A stretch of 64,000 nucleotides of DNA from Fluviicola sp. (GTDB lineage: Bacteria > Bacteroidota > Bacteroidia > Flavobacteriales_D > Crocinitomicaceae). How positions within the stretch are numbered: the first letter of the stretch is position 1; each line of letters begins with the position of its first letter. The position numbers and the translations under genes were made by a program. Where the stretch lies: positions 57,877 through 121,876 of the forward strand of contig NVXU02000058.1 of NCBI GenBank assembly GCA_002734065.2, given 5' to 3'. Positions 8,057-16,299 of the stretch are shown one piece after another. The notes below the pieces were generated by a model that saw only the letters and a program-made list of their open reading frames with translations, was not told where the DNA came from and made no database searches.

Positions 8057-9952
8057 ATGAACTATTTCTCAACTCTCCTTTTAAGCATTGCCTTAATATT
8101 TGCATCTTGTAATCAAGAAAGTCAAGATGCATTGCCTTCTGAAGTAGATCCTCAAGTAACAACGGTCGATGCTCATTCATACTCTAATACGAATGAAATC
8201 AGAACCGAGCACTTGCACCTTGAATTAGATGTCAATTTTGATGAAAAAATTATTAGCGGAGTTGCAAGGCACCAAATGAGCTCACACACCACAAATCAAG
8301 CCATTTTTGACGTCAAAAACATAGCCATTTCAAAAATTACAACAGGAAAAGAGGATGAAAAAGAAGCAAAATTTACTTTCGGTGAGCATTCTCCCTTACT
8401 TGGTCAATCATTGACTGTTGAAATTGAACCCGAAACAGAATTCATCAATATCTATTATCAAACAACAGACAAAGCTGAAGCATTGGACTGGCTTTCTCCA
8501 GAGTTAACTGAGGGGAAAGTGCATCCTTATTTATATACACAAGGTCAAGCCATTTTAACACGCTCATGGATTCCGTTGCAAGATTCTCCAATGAACAGGA
8601 TTACCTATTCTGCTGATATTACGGTACCAAGTGAACTTTTAGCAGTAATGAGCGCTGATAATCCTACTAAAAAAAATAAAGAAGGTAAATACCACTTCGA
8701 AATGAAGCAAAAAATTCCTTCTTATTTAATAGCTTTGGCCGTTGGAGATCTTACTTACATAGCTTTGGGAGAAAATTGCGGCATCTATTCTGAAAAAGAA
8801 TTGGCAGATGCTTGCGCTTATGAATTTGAAGACTTGCCAAAAATGATTGCGGCTGCCGAAGAATTATACGGGCCCTATTTATGGGATCAATACGATATCG
8901 TGATGCTTCCCTACTCCTTTCCTTTTGGCGGAATGGAGAATCCTCGTCTTACTTTTGCTAACCCAACAATTCTTGCAGGAGATAGAAGTTCAACTTCAGT
9001 CATCGCACATGAGTTAGCACACTCTTGGTCGGGTAATTTAGTAACCAATGCTACGTGGGATGATTTTTGGCTCAACGAAGGTTTCACTGTCTATTTTGAG
9101 AATAGAATTATGGAGAAAATTTACGGAAAAGAGACCGCAGACATTTTAGCCACCATAGAGCATCAAGATTTAATGGCTTCTTTAAGTGACATTGAAAAAA
9201 GTGACTTTCCAGAGGATTCTCACTTAAAACTGCAACTAAAAGAAAGAAATCCAGATGAAGGCATGACGGACATTGCTTATGTAAAAGGTGCTTTCTTTTT
9301 AAGAAATGTAGAACATGCTGTTGGCAGAGAAAAAATGGATGCTTTTTTAAGTCAATATTTTATAGATCACGCTTTTGAGTCAATTACGACTGAAGTTTTC
9401 ATAAAAGACTTAAAAGAGAAACTTTTGACGCCAAACGACATCGATTTTGACATTGACGGTTGGATTTACAGTCCTGGAATGCCAGAAAAGCATATCTCAG
9501 TTGAGTCTGCTCGCTTAGACAGAATGATTGATTTGGCAAAACGAGCAAATGCAAGCGAAGACATTATTGCATCCGATTTTAAGGATGCTCAACGCAATGA
9601 TTTCATTACGCAAGAATGGTTGGCATTTATCAGAACACTAGATGCAAATATTTCGACTGATTTTATGACAAAACTGGACGAACAATTTCAATTTTCCGCC
9701 AATGCCAATGCAATCGTTAAATCTGATTGGTTTAAATTGTCTGCAAAAACGAAATACAGAGCCAAACAAGATGAAATGGAAAAATTTCTCATAAAAATTG
9801 GTCGCCGTTGGTTAATTGAAGGAGTTTACCAATTATTGATGGACTCTTCAGATAAGCAAGACCATGACTTCGCAGAGCAAGCCTTTGAGAAAGCAAAAAA
9901 TGGGTATCATTTTGTTTCTAGAAGTACGATTGAAGGTATTATTAATAAATAA
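8057..9952 (+). CDS. M1 family zinc metallopeptidase (leukotriene A4 hydrolase-like aminopeptidase), lipoprotein
   Basis: A 631-residue exported aminopeptidase. The signal peptide ends in a lipobox (IFASC, Cys about residue 18), so the enzyme should be membrane-anchored and act on peptides outside the cytoplasm. The exopeptidase motif GGMENPRLTF (about 292-301), the zinc site HELAH (318-322) and the third ligand in NEGF (Glu about 341, 18 residues after the second His) are intact. The C-terminal 130 residues look like the helical domain of leukotriene A4 hydrolase. The gene stands alone with its own promoter. Peptides it releases could feed the two nearby POT importers, though they are divergently transcribed. 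Confidence 0.93.
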   Translation: MNYFSTLLLSIALIFASCNQESQDALPSEVDPQVTTVDAHSYSNTNEIRTEHLHLELDVNFDEKIISGVARHQMSSHTTNQAIFDVKNIAISKITTGKEDEKEAKFTFGEHSPLLGQSLTVEIEPETEFINIYYQTTDKAEALDWLSPELTEGKVHPYLYTQGQAILTRSWIPLQDSPMNRITYSADITVPSELLAVMSADNPTKKNKEGKYHFEMKQKIPSYLIALAVGDLTYIALGENCGIYSEKELADACAYEFEDLPKMIAAAEELYGPYLWDQYDIVMLPYSFPFGGMENPRLTFANPTILAGDRSSTSVIAHELAHSWSGNLVTNATWDDFWLNEGFTVYFENRIMEKIYGKETADILATIEHQDLMASLSDIEKSDFPEDSHLKLQLKERNPDEGMTDIAYVKGAFFLRNVEHAVGREKMDAFLSQYFIDHAFESITTEVFIKDLKEKLLTPNDIDFDIDGWIYSPGMPEKHISVESARLDRMIDLAKRANASEDIIASDFKDAQRNDFITQEWLAFIRTLDANISTDFMTKLDEQFQFSANANAIVKSDWFKLSAKTKYRAKQDEMEKFLIKIGRRWLIEGVYQLLMDSSDKQDHDFAEQAFEKAKNGYHFVSRSTIEGIINK

Positions 9953-10011
9953 ACCTCTTTCAAACTCCAGCTATATGGAGTAAATCTAAAAAAGTAATCA
10001 TAATCTTGTTT

Positions 10012-10033
10012 AAATATGATATGTATCATATTT
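10012..10033. promoter_or_regulatory. FNR/CRP-family-like operator upstream of the nos operon
   Basis: Perfect 10-bp inverted arms (AAATATGATA and TATCATATTT) around a 2-base centre. The core reads TGAT-N4-ATCA, like the TTGAT-N4-ATCAA sites of FNR, DNR and NNR regulators. Its centre is about 30 bases upstream of the -7 box, hence near -42 relative to the expected start, which is the usual place of a class II activator site. The regulator is not in this window. Confidence 0.65.
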
Positions 10034-10051
10034 TTAACTGACCGACTGGTA

Positions 10052-10059
10052 TAACTTTG
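10052..10059 (+). promoter_or_regulatory. -7 box of the nos operon promoter
   Basis: TAACTTTG matches TAnnTTTG exactly, 21 bases before the ATG at 10081. No TTG is seen at the proper -33 distance, which fits a promoter that needs an activator bound at the palindrome just upstream. The longer ORF-track start at 10057 would begin inside this box and is therefore unlikely. Confidence 0.6.
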
Positions 10060-10080
10060 TACCAAACAAAAACAAGTATT

Positions 10081-10665
10081 ATGAAAGTAAAACATTTATT
10101 TCTAGGAGCAATACTGACAATTGGAGCAGTATCGTGTAGTGAAAACGAAACCAATAATGATGAAAGTACAAGCTCGAGTGTAAAAACTGAAACACGCGAA
10201 CAACATGGTCAGTCAGGTGTTGCTGCAGTTGAGGGAGAAGAGGCAAATGTTCTTCAAGTAGCGATGTCTATGGATGATTTTGCAACATTAGTAGTAGCGG
10301 TTAAAGCGGCAGGTGTGGAAGATGCATTGGTCAATACTGGACCATTAACTGTTTTTGCACCATTGAATACAGCATTCGATAAGTTACCAGAAGGAACAGT
10401 TGATGATTTATTAAAGCCTGAGAATAAATCAACATTGGCTTTAATTTTAGTAAACCACGTAGCACCGTCAAATTACCCAATAAAACAATTAAAAAAAGAA
10501 GCTAAAAAGGGGCGTAAATTGTACATGGCATCTGGAGAATACTTGGAAGTTGAAAACAAGGACGGTAAAATCTTTGTGGGAGGTACAGAAATACTTCAAT
10601 CAGTAAAAGTAAGTAACGGTTGGATCCATGTCATCGACGACGTTTTGGTCCCAGCAGAGAAATAG
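10081..10665 (+). CDS. Fasciclin (FAS1) domain lipoprotein, first gene of the nos operon
   Basis: A 194-residue exported protein. The start MKVKHLFLGA is chosen because it begins a signal peptide with lipobox (GAVSC) and lies after the -7 box. A short linker leads to one FAS1 domain (about residues 55-192) with the typical NTGPLTVFAPLNTAFDKLP and ILVNHVAPSNYP stretches and the final GWIHVIDDVLVP. FAS1 domains usually serve in adhesion or protein contacts. Only 24 bases separate it from the cytochrome gene, so it is transcribed ahead of nosZ. Its role in N2O reduction is unknown; docking of the cytochrome or NosZ at the membrane is one possibility. Confidence 0.88.
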   Translation: MKVKHLFLGAILTIGAVSCSENETNNDESTSSSVKTETREQHGQSGVAAVEGEEANVLQVAMSMDDFATLVVAVKAAGVEDALVNTGPLTVFAPLNTAFDKLPEGTVDDLLKPENKSTLALILVNHVAPSNYPIKQLKKEAKKGRKLYMASGEYLEVENKDGKIFVGGTEILQSVKVSNGWIHVIDDVLVPAEK

Positions 10666-10689
10666 TCAGCTAATTTAAAAATAAACAAC

Positions 10690-11175
10690 ATGAAAATTAT
10701 TATTCTATCATTAGTAACAATCACCGCACTGTTTTTTACGAGTTGTGGTGGAGAAAAAAGTATTGAAAGCCAACAGGCAGAAGATACAATAAAAGAGAAT
10801 GTAGATGAGGTTATACCAGAAAAGACTTCTGAGACTTCTGACGAAATGACCAATAAAGGAATCGGACCAATATCAAGTATAGAACTTGGTGAAATTGATG
10901 ACGCCCTTGCAATGACTGGAAGAGAATTATTTAAAATAAATTGTACTGCATGCCATAAATTTGGGAAAAGGTATATTGGCCCCGCTTTAGCAGGACTTAC
11001 AGATAGACGTTCTCCTGAATGGATAATGAACATGATTCTAAATCCTGACGTTATGGTTGTTGAGGACCCAATTGCAAAAGCACTATTAGAGGAGTATAGC
11101 TCTCCAATGGCTAATCAACAATTGACAGAAGATGAAGCAAGAGCAATCTTCGAATTTATTAGAACAAGAAATTAA
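10690..11175 (+). CDS. c-type cytochrome lipoprotein of the nos operon
   Basis: A 161-residue mono-haem cytochrome c. The signal peptide has a lipobox (FFTSC, Cys about 19). The haem site CTACHK lies near residue 80, and the probable distal methionine is in SSPMANQQLTEDEA near residue 140. The C-terminal EDEARAIFEFIRTRN is the usual last helix of small class I cytochromes. Its place directly before nosZ, 22 bases upstream, suggests that it delivers electrons to the CuA site of NosZ. This matches small cytochromes found in clade II nos clusters, though here it is separate from NosZ rather than fused to it. Confidence 0.9.
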   Translation: MKIIILSLVTITALFFTSCGGEKSIESQQAEDTIKENVDEVIPEKTSETSDEMTNKGIGPISSIELGEIDDALAMTGRELFKINCTACHKFGKRYIGPALAGLTDRRSPEWIMNMILNPDVMVVEDPIAKALLEEYSSPMANQQLTEDEARAIFEFIRTRN

Positions 11176-11197
11176 TACACAGTTAAATATATATATC

Positions 11198-13180
11198 ATG
11201 AAAAAAGTATTCAAATCAATATTCGCAACTTCTGCTATAATTGCTCTATTTGCATCTTGCGGTGGACCAAGCGGATCAAATAAAGGAGCACTCTCAGGAA
11301 ATGCTGCTGAAAAAGTCTACGTTGCTCCAGGAGAGCATGACTCTCACTACGCATTTATTTCTGGCGGTTTTAGCGGACAGTTATCCGTTTATGGACTTCC
11401 ATCAGGTCGTCTTTTTAGAGTGATTCCTGTTTTTTCTCAAGATCCTGAGAAAGGATACGGCTACAATGAAGAGACTAAACCAATGTTAATGACTTCTCAT
11501 GGTTTTATTCCTTGGGGAGACTCACATCATCCGGACATCTCCCAAACGGAAGGGACATTAGACGGGCGTTGGGTCTTTATCAATGAAAACAACACGCCGC
11601 GTATTGCAAGAATTAGTCTAAAAACGTTCGAAACGGAAGAGATTATTGAAATCCCTAATTCTGCAGGTAATCACAGTTCTTCTTATGTTACTGAAAATTC
11701 AGAATATGTTGTAGCTGGTACACGTTTTGCAATTCCATTCCCTCAACGAGATATGCCCATCAATGAAATGAAAGGAAATTTTAAGGGAGCTCTTTCGTTT
11801 TTAAGTATCGATCAGGAAACTGGCCATATGGATATTGCTTGGCAAATTAAAATGCCTGGTTTTGATTATGATAAATGCCACCCAGGAAGAGGTGCATCGA
11901 GCGATTGGTTTTTCTTTACTACATATAATACAGAAGAGTCCCACACATTAATGGAAGTCAATGCTTCTCAAAATGACAAAGATTTTATTGCAGCAATAAA
12001 CTGGAAAAAAATTGAGGAGTACGTTGCAAATGGTGGAGGAACAAAAACACCTGCGAAATATGCTCACAACAACTGGGATGACGATACGCATACGGCAACT
12101 ACAACTTGGGAGAACGAAGTATTAGTTGTTGACCCAACTGAAATCCCTGGAGCATTTTACTTTTTACCAACTGCAAAATCACCACATGGATGTGATGTTG
12201 ATCCTACTGGTGAATATATTGTTGGAAGCGGAAAATTAGCTGCAGCAATGACTATACATTCATTTTCTAAAATGATTAAAGCCATTGAAAACAAGTCCTT
12301 TGATGGAGATGCATATGGCATTCCAATTATCCAATTCGAAGCTGTAAACTATGGAATGTTAACACAACCAGGACTAGGACCTCTCCATACAGAGTTTGAT
12401 TCTAGAGGAAATGCATATACTACTTTCTTTATTTCATCAGAAGTTGTTAAGTGGAACATTAAAGACTTGAAAATTATCGACAGACATCCTGTTTATTATT
12501 CTGTTGGTCACTTAATGATTCCAGGAGGTAACTCAAGAACACCAGATGATAAATACATGGTAGCAATGAATAAAATAACGAAAGATAGATACTTGCCTAC
12601 AGGTCCAGAAGTATGTCAATCAGCACAGTTGTTTGATATTTCTGGAGAAAAGATGGAACTTCTTCTTGATTTCCCAACCATTGGTGAACCTCATTATGCA
12701 GCTGGAATAGCAGCAGATAAAATTGAAGCCAACACAACAAAAATTTACAGACTAGCTGATAACAAACATCCATATGCTGTTAAAAGTGAAGCAGAAACAA
12801 AAGTTGTTCGAAAAGGAAATGAAGTCCACATTTATATGTCTATGATTCGTTCTCATTTTTCACCTGACAATATTGAAGGAGTCAAAGTTGGTGACAAGGT
12901 GTTTTTCCATGTGACTAACCTAGAACAAGATTACGATGTGCCTCACGGAATTTCAATGATTGGTGCTAATACTTCTGAACTGTTAATCATGCCAGGTAGA
13001 ACATCAACTTTTACTTGGAACCCAAAACAAGTTGGTGTTTGGCCATTCTATTGTACAGATTTCTGTTCTGCACTTCACCAAGAGATGCAAGGATATGTTC
13101 GTGTCTCTCCAAAAGGATCTAGCGTCCCAATTACTTATACATTGGATGATGAAGTACCTGGAACCGAAGAGGAATTTTAA
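11198..13180 (+). CDS. nosZ: Nitrous oxide reductase, clade II (Sec-exported), probable lipoprotein
   Basis: A 660-residue enzyme reducing N2O to N2. The start MKKVFKSIFATSA is chosen over the longer track start because it begins a Sec signal peptide ending in LFASC. Sec export, as opposed to Tat, marks clade II. CuZ histidine motifs are present along the beta-propeller: DSHHPD, DKCHPGRG, HNNWDDDTHT, SPHGCDVDP, GPLHTEFD, VGHLMIPGG and GEPHYA. The C-terminal cupredoxin domain carries the CuA site CTDFCSALHQEM (about 618-629) with a further ligand in DVPHGISM. A very strong hairpin follows the stop. The enzyme appears complete and active. Confidence 0.97.
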   Translation: MKKVFKSIFATSAIIALFASCGGPSGSNKGALSGNAAEKVYVAPGEHDSHYAFISGGFSGQLSVYGLPSGRLFRVIPVFSQDPEKGYGYNEETKPMLMTSHGFIPWGDSHHPDISQTEGTLDGRWVFINENNTPRIARISLKTFETEEIIEIPNSAGNHSSSYVTENSEYVVAGTRFAIPFPQRDMPINEMKGNFKGALSFLSIDQETGHMDIAWQIKMPGFDYDKCHPGRGASSDWFFFTTYNTEESHTLMEVNASQNDKDFIAAINWKKIEEYVANGGGTKTPAKYAHNNWDDDTHTATTTWENEVLVVDPTEIPGAFYFLPTAKSPHGCDVDPTGEYIVGSGKLAAAMTIHSFSKMIKAIENKSFDGDAYGIPIIQFEAVNYGMLTQPGLGPLHTEFDSRGNAYTTFFISSEVVKWNIKDLKIIDRHPVYYSVGHLMIPGGNSRTPDDKYMVAMNKITKDRYLPTGPEVCQSAQLFDISGEKMELLLDFPTIGEPHYAAGIAADKIEANTTKIYRLADNKHPYAVKSEAETKVVRKGNEVHIYMSMIRSHFSPDNIEGVKVGDKVFFHVTNLEQDYDVPHGISMIGANTSELLIMPGRTSTFTWNPKQVGVWPFYCTDFCSALHQEMQGYVRVSPKGSSVPITYTLDDEVPGTEEEF

Positions 13181-13196
13181 TAAGTAAATAATCCCT

Positions 13197-13234
13197 AAAA
13201 AGCGAGTAACTGTGTAATAGTTACTCGCTTTTTT
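13197..13234 (+). terminator. Strong hairpin terminator or attenuator just after nosZ
   Basis: A perfect 15-bp stem (arm AAAAAGCGAGTAACT) with a 7-base loop GTGTAAT, ending in a T run. It looks like an efficient intrinsic terminator, yet it lies inside the nos gene set. Partial readthrough would give more NosZ than maturation factors. A second promoter downstream is not obvious. Confidence 0.85.
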
Positions 13235-13250
13235 CTATAATTTAAACAGC

Positions 13251-13847
13251 ATGAGAAAATCAAAAATTTTGATGATTATTGGGTCTCTATTGCTATTAGG
13301 CCTATTTGTTTTTCCTTTATGGAACATAACCCTAGAAGCGCCTCAGTACCCTATTCCATTAGGAATGAATATACATATCAATAAATTTACAGATATGCAT
13401 GAATTTGATATTAAAAACATCAACTTAATGAATCATTATGTTGGTATGAAATTTATTCCAGAGACAATTCCAGAATTTAAAGTTTTTCCTTTAGTAATAG
13501 GTATTATGATAGGCCTTGGAGTTTTATTTGGATTTATTGGTAAGTACAAATTATACATGGTTTGGTTTGTATTAATTTGTGTTTTAGGAGCCGCAGGGAT
13601 TTATGATTTCTATCTTTGGGAGTACGACTATGGACACAATCTAGATCCTAATGCAATTATGAAATTTACGAATCCAGATGGTTCTATTATGGGGTTTCAA
13701 CCTCCGTTAATTGGGTCTAAAGACATTTTAAATTTCACTGCACATTCTTACCCAAGGCAAGGAGCATGGTTCATGTTTTCTGGTTGTATGTTAATTTTTA
13801 TTGCGTTCTTTGTTGGCAAACGAGAAGCGAAGAAATTAAAATCGTAA
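13251..13847 (+). CDS. Nos-operon membrane protein of unknown function (NosB-like by position)
   Basis: A 198-residue protein with four likely membrane helices: about residues 7-27 (LLLLGLFVFPLW), 82-102, 105-126 and 168-190. A loop of about 55 residues between the first two is rich in His and Met (MNIHINKFTDMHEF and MNHYVGMKF) and probably faces the periplasm. No catalytic or haem motif is seen. It sits between nosZ and nosL in the place where clade II clusters often carry an uncharacterised membrane protein called NosB in epsilonproteobacteria. Homology to NosB is not established here. The His/Met-rich loop would suit copper or quinol-related work, but this is inference. Confidence 0.75.
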   Translation: MRKSKILMIIGSLLLLGLFVFPLWNITLEAPQYPIPLGMNIHINKFTDMHEFDIKNINLMNHYVGMKFIPETIPEFKVFPLVIGIMIGLGVLFGFIGKYKLYMVWFVLICVLGAAGIYDFYLWEYDYGHNLDPNAIMKFTNPDGSIMGFQPPLIGSKDILNFTAHSYPRQGAWFMFSGCMLIFIAFFVGKREAKKLKS

Positions 13848-13881
13848 CTTTATTCTCACTTATTTTTCAATTTTAAACAGA

Positions 13882-14322
13882 ATGAAAATAATAAAGATTT
13901 TGACTAGTTTATTCCTAGTTGTAGTTATGCAGTCGTGTTCTGTTGAGCCTCAAGTTATAAATTTCGGAAAGGTTCATTGTCATCATTGCGATATGACGGT
14001 AGTTGATAAAAGCCATGCGGCTGAATATGTGACGAAAAAAGGAAAAGCATATTTTTTTGATGCCGCTGAATGCTTAGTCATGAAAATTAATGACGAAGAC
14101 AACGAAAACGACTTAGCATTCATTCTAGTTTCTGATTTTACGAATCCTGGAAACTTAATTGACGCCATAAAAGCAAACTTTGTTGTAAGTGAAGCAATCA
14201 AAAGTCCAATGGGAGCAAATTTATCATCATTTAGTTCAACTGAGGATGCTCAAAAAATAATTGATGATAATGACGGAGAAATGTTCACTTGGAACGAAAT
14301 AAAAAGCAAACTGAAAGAATAA
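13882..14322 (+). CDS. nosL: NosL copper chaperone lipoprotein
   Basis: A 146-residue exported protein thought to hand Cu(I) to apo-NosZ. The signal peptide ends in a lipobox (MQSC, Cys about 19). The metal motif HCHHCDMTVVD (about residues 33-43) provides the Cys and Met ligands, followed by the family signature KKGKAYFFDAAECLV. In most NosL proteins the motif reads CGM; here it is CDM with added histidines. Its stop codon overlaps the nosD start by one base (TAATG), so the two are translationally coupled. Confidence 0.9.
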   Translation: MKIIKILTSLFLVVVMQSCSVEPQVINFGKVHCHHCDMTVVDKSHAAEYVTKKGKAYFFDAAECLVMKINDEDNENDLAFILVSDFTNPGNLIDAIKANFVVSEAIKSPMGANLSSFSSTEDAQKIIDDNDGEMFTWNEIKSKLKE

Positions 14323-15554
14323 TGAAATATTTATTTTTAGTGTTCCTTACTATCCAATTTTCTGCGAATGCAAGAACAATTGTCGTTTGCAAGTCTTGTT
14401 CAATAAAAACGATAAAAAAAGCAGTTTCTTTAGCTTCTGATGGAGATAAAATTTTAGTAAAGAAAGGGTACTACAAAGAAACGAACATTCAAGTATCTAA
14501 AATGATTCAAATCATCGGTGAAAGTTCTCCAACAATAGATGGAATGAACAAAACCGAAAGTATTTTTGCTGTTAAGGCAACTAATTTTCTTATATCAGGA
14601 TTTCTGTTTAAAAATGTAGGGGTAAGTTACACCAAAGAAATTGCTGCAATATTCATCTCAAAAAGTAGAAATTTCACAGTTAAATCCAACTCGTTTTCTA
14701 ACGTGTTTTTTGCCATTATTTTGCAGGACTGTAAATTTGGAGTTCTACTAAGCAACAAAATAAAAGGAACTGCGAAAAGTGAATCTAGTTCAGGGAATGG
14801 TTTCCATCTTTGGAAATGCGCGAACATAAGGATTGAAAAAAACACTGTTTCAGGCATGCGTGATGGAATCTACTTAGAGTTTGTGAATAAGAGTCATATC
14901 TCTAATAATACCAGTTTAAACAACATTCGATACGGTTTACATTTTATGTTTTCAAACAATAACGAATACCATCATAATGAATTCAAACAAAATGGTGCTG
15001 GTGTTGCTGTTATGTTCTCCAAATTTATAAAAATGCATCATAATACATTTCATTTCAATTGGGGAGCGGCCTCTTACGGTCTGCTTCTAAAAGAAATTAA
15101 TGATGCGGAAATAACCGATAATTATTTTGAGCAAAACACAATAGGAATTAACATTGATGGCTGCAATAGAATCACCTACTCTAACAATCATTTCATCAGA
15201 AACGGATGGGCGATAAAATTTACAGGAGGTTGCTATGCAAACCTATTTGAATACAATAATTTTCAACACAATGCTTTTGATTTATCATACAACAGTCGTC
15301 TCAATGATAATAAATTTGAGGCGAATTATTGGAGTGAATATTCAGGATATGATATAGACAAAGATGGTATAGGTGATGTTCCGCATCGACCTGTTAAACT
15401 ATTCTCTTACATTGTAAATCAAACTCCTGAAACTTTGGTGCTGCTGAGAAGTTTATTCGTAGATATCATAAATTTTTCAGAAAAAGTGTCTCCAGTGTTT
15501 ACACCTGATAATTTGATAGATGCAAGACCAATAATGAAACCAATTAATCAATAA
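14322..15554 (+). CDS. nosD: NosD, periplasmic beta-helix protein for NosZ maturation
   Basis: A 410-residue exported protein. The start MKYLFLVFLTIQFSANA is used because it gives a signal peptide and a one-base overlap with nosL; the longer track start runs into nosL. The body is a right-handed beta-helix of the CASH/PbH1 type, seen as repeated Asn-rich rungs (SKSRNFTVKSNSF, NEYHHNEFKQNGAGV, NRITYSNNHFIRNGWA). It ends with the NosD-typical NYWSEYSGYDIDKDGIGD stretch. NosD works with the NosFY ABC transporter in assembling the CuZ sulfur-copper centre. NosF starts 15 bases downstream. Confidence 0.94.
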   Translation: MKYLFLVFLTIQFSANARTIVVCKSCSIKTIKKAVSLASDGDKILVKKGYYKETNIQVSKMIQIIGESSPTIDGMNKTESIFAVKATNFLISGFLFKNVGVSYTKEIAAIFISKSRNFTVKSNSFSNVFFAIILQDCKFGVLLSNKIKGTAKSESSSGNGFHLWKCANIRIEKNTVSGMRDGIYLEFVNKSHISNNTSLNNIRYGLHFMFSNNNEYHHNEFKQNGAGVAVMFSKFIKMHHNTFHFNWGAASYGLLLKEINDAEITDNYFEQNTIGINIDGCNRITYSNNHFIRNGWAIKFTGGCYANLFEYNNFQHNAFDLSYNSRLNDNKFEANYWSEYSGYDIDKDGIGDVPHRPVKLFSYIVNQTPETLVLLRSLFVDIINFSEKVSPVFTPDNLIDARPIMKPINQ

Positions 15555-15569
15555 AATTAGTTTTCAAGA

Positions 15570-16292
15570 ATGATAGAAATAAAAAATCTCTACAAAAAAT
15601 TCGGGAAACTGACTGTTTTAGAAGAGCTAAACTTAACCATTAGTAAAGGCGGTATTTTCGCTATCCTTGGTCCGAACGGTTCTGGAAAAACAACCTTGAT
15701 TAAATCTATTCTTGGTATGATCATTCCAAACAAGGGAGAGATTGCTATTGACGGCGAAAATATTCTCAGGAAATGGAAATACAGAAACAATCTTAATTAT
15801 TTACCTCAAGTTGCTAACTTCCCTTCCAACTTATCCGTGAAAGAACTCATTGAAATGGTAAAAAACTTGAGACCTAAAAAGGCTAATTCACAAGAATTGA
15901 TAGATCTATTCGGATTGCCTCCATTTATGAATAAAAAACTGGGTAACCTTTCGGGAGGGACAAAACAGAAAGTTAATCTCGTATTAACATTCATGTTTGA
16001 TAGTGATTTAATCATTCTCGATGAACCAACAACAGGACTTGACCCCATTGCATTAATCCATTTGAAAGAGTTAATCTCAAAAGAGAAAGCAAAAGGAAAA
16101 ACGATACTTGTCACAACACACATCATGAGTTTTGTTGATGAAATGGCCGATGAGATTGTTTTCTTATTGGATGGTAAGATTTACTTTAAAGGAAGTGTCG
16201 ATGCGCTAAAAAAGCAAACAGACCAAGAGAATTTAGAACATGCCATTGCCAATCTTATTGAAAAGCAATACCAAACAGCAACTTCAAAATAA
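15570..16292 (+). CDS. nosF: NosF, ABC transporter ATPase for NosZ maturation
   Basis: A 240-residue ATP-binding subunit. It has Walker A GPNGSGKTTLIKS (about 34-46), the signature LSGGTKQKVNL (about 127) and Walker B LIILDEPTTGLDP (about 148), followed by the H-loop TTHIMSF. The long form LSGGTKQK, with Thr in place of the common Gln, is usual for ABC-2-type and NosF ATPases. It pairs with the NosY permease encoded 7 bases downstream. The complex is believed to supply sulfur or another component for the CuZ centre through NosD. Confidence 0.93.
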   Translation: MIEIKNLYKKFGKLTVLEELNLTISKGGIFAILGPNGSGKTTLIKSILGMIIPNKGEIAIDGENILRKWKYRNNLNYLPQVANFPSNLSVKELIEMVKNLRPKKANSQELIDLFGLPPFMNKKLGNLSGGTKQKVNLVLTFMFDSDLIILDEPTTGLDPIALIHLKELISKEKAKGKTILVTTHIMSFVDEMADEIVFLLDGKIYFKGSVDALKKQTDQENLEHAIANLIEKQYQTATSK

Positions 16293-16299
16293 CTCGACT

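Noticed and set aside
7974-8180. 68-residue minus-strand ORF before the M1 peptidase
   Set aside because: It overlaps the promoter and signal peptide of a clear gene and has no support of its own.
10596-11033. 145-residue minus-strand ORF over the cytochrome gene
   Set aside because: It lies opposite the cytochrome c gene with its haem motif and lipobox, has no promoter or recognisable domain and reads as the usual antisense shadow.
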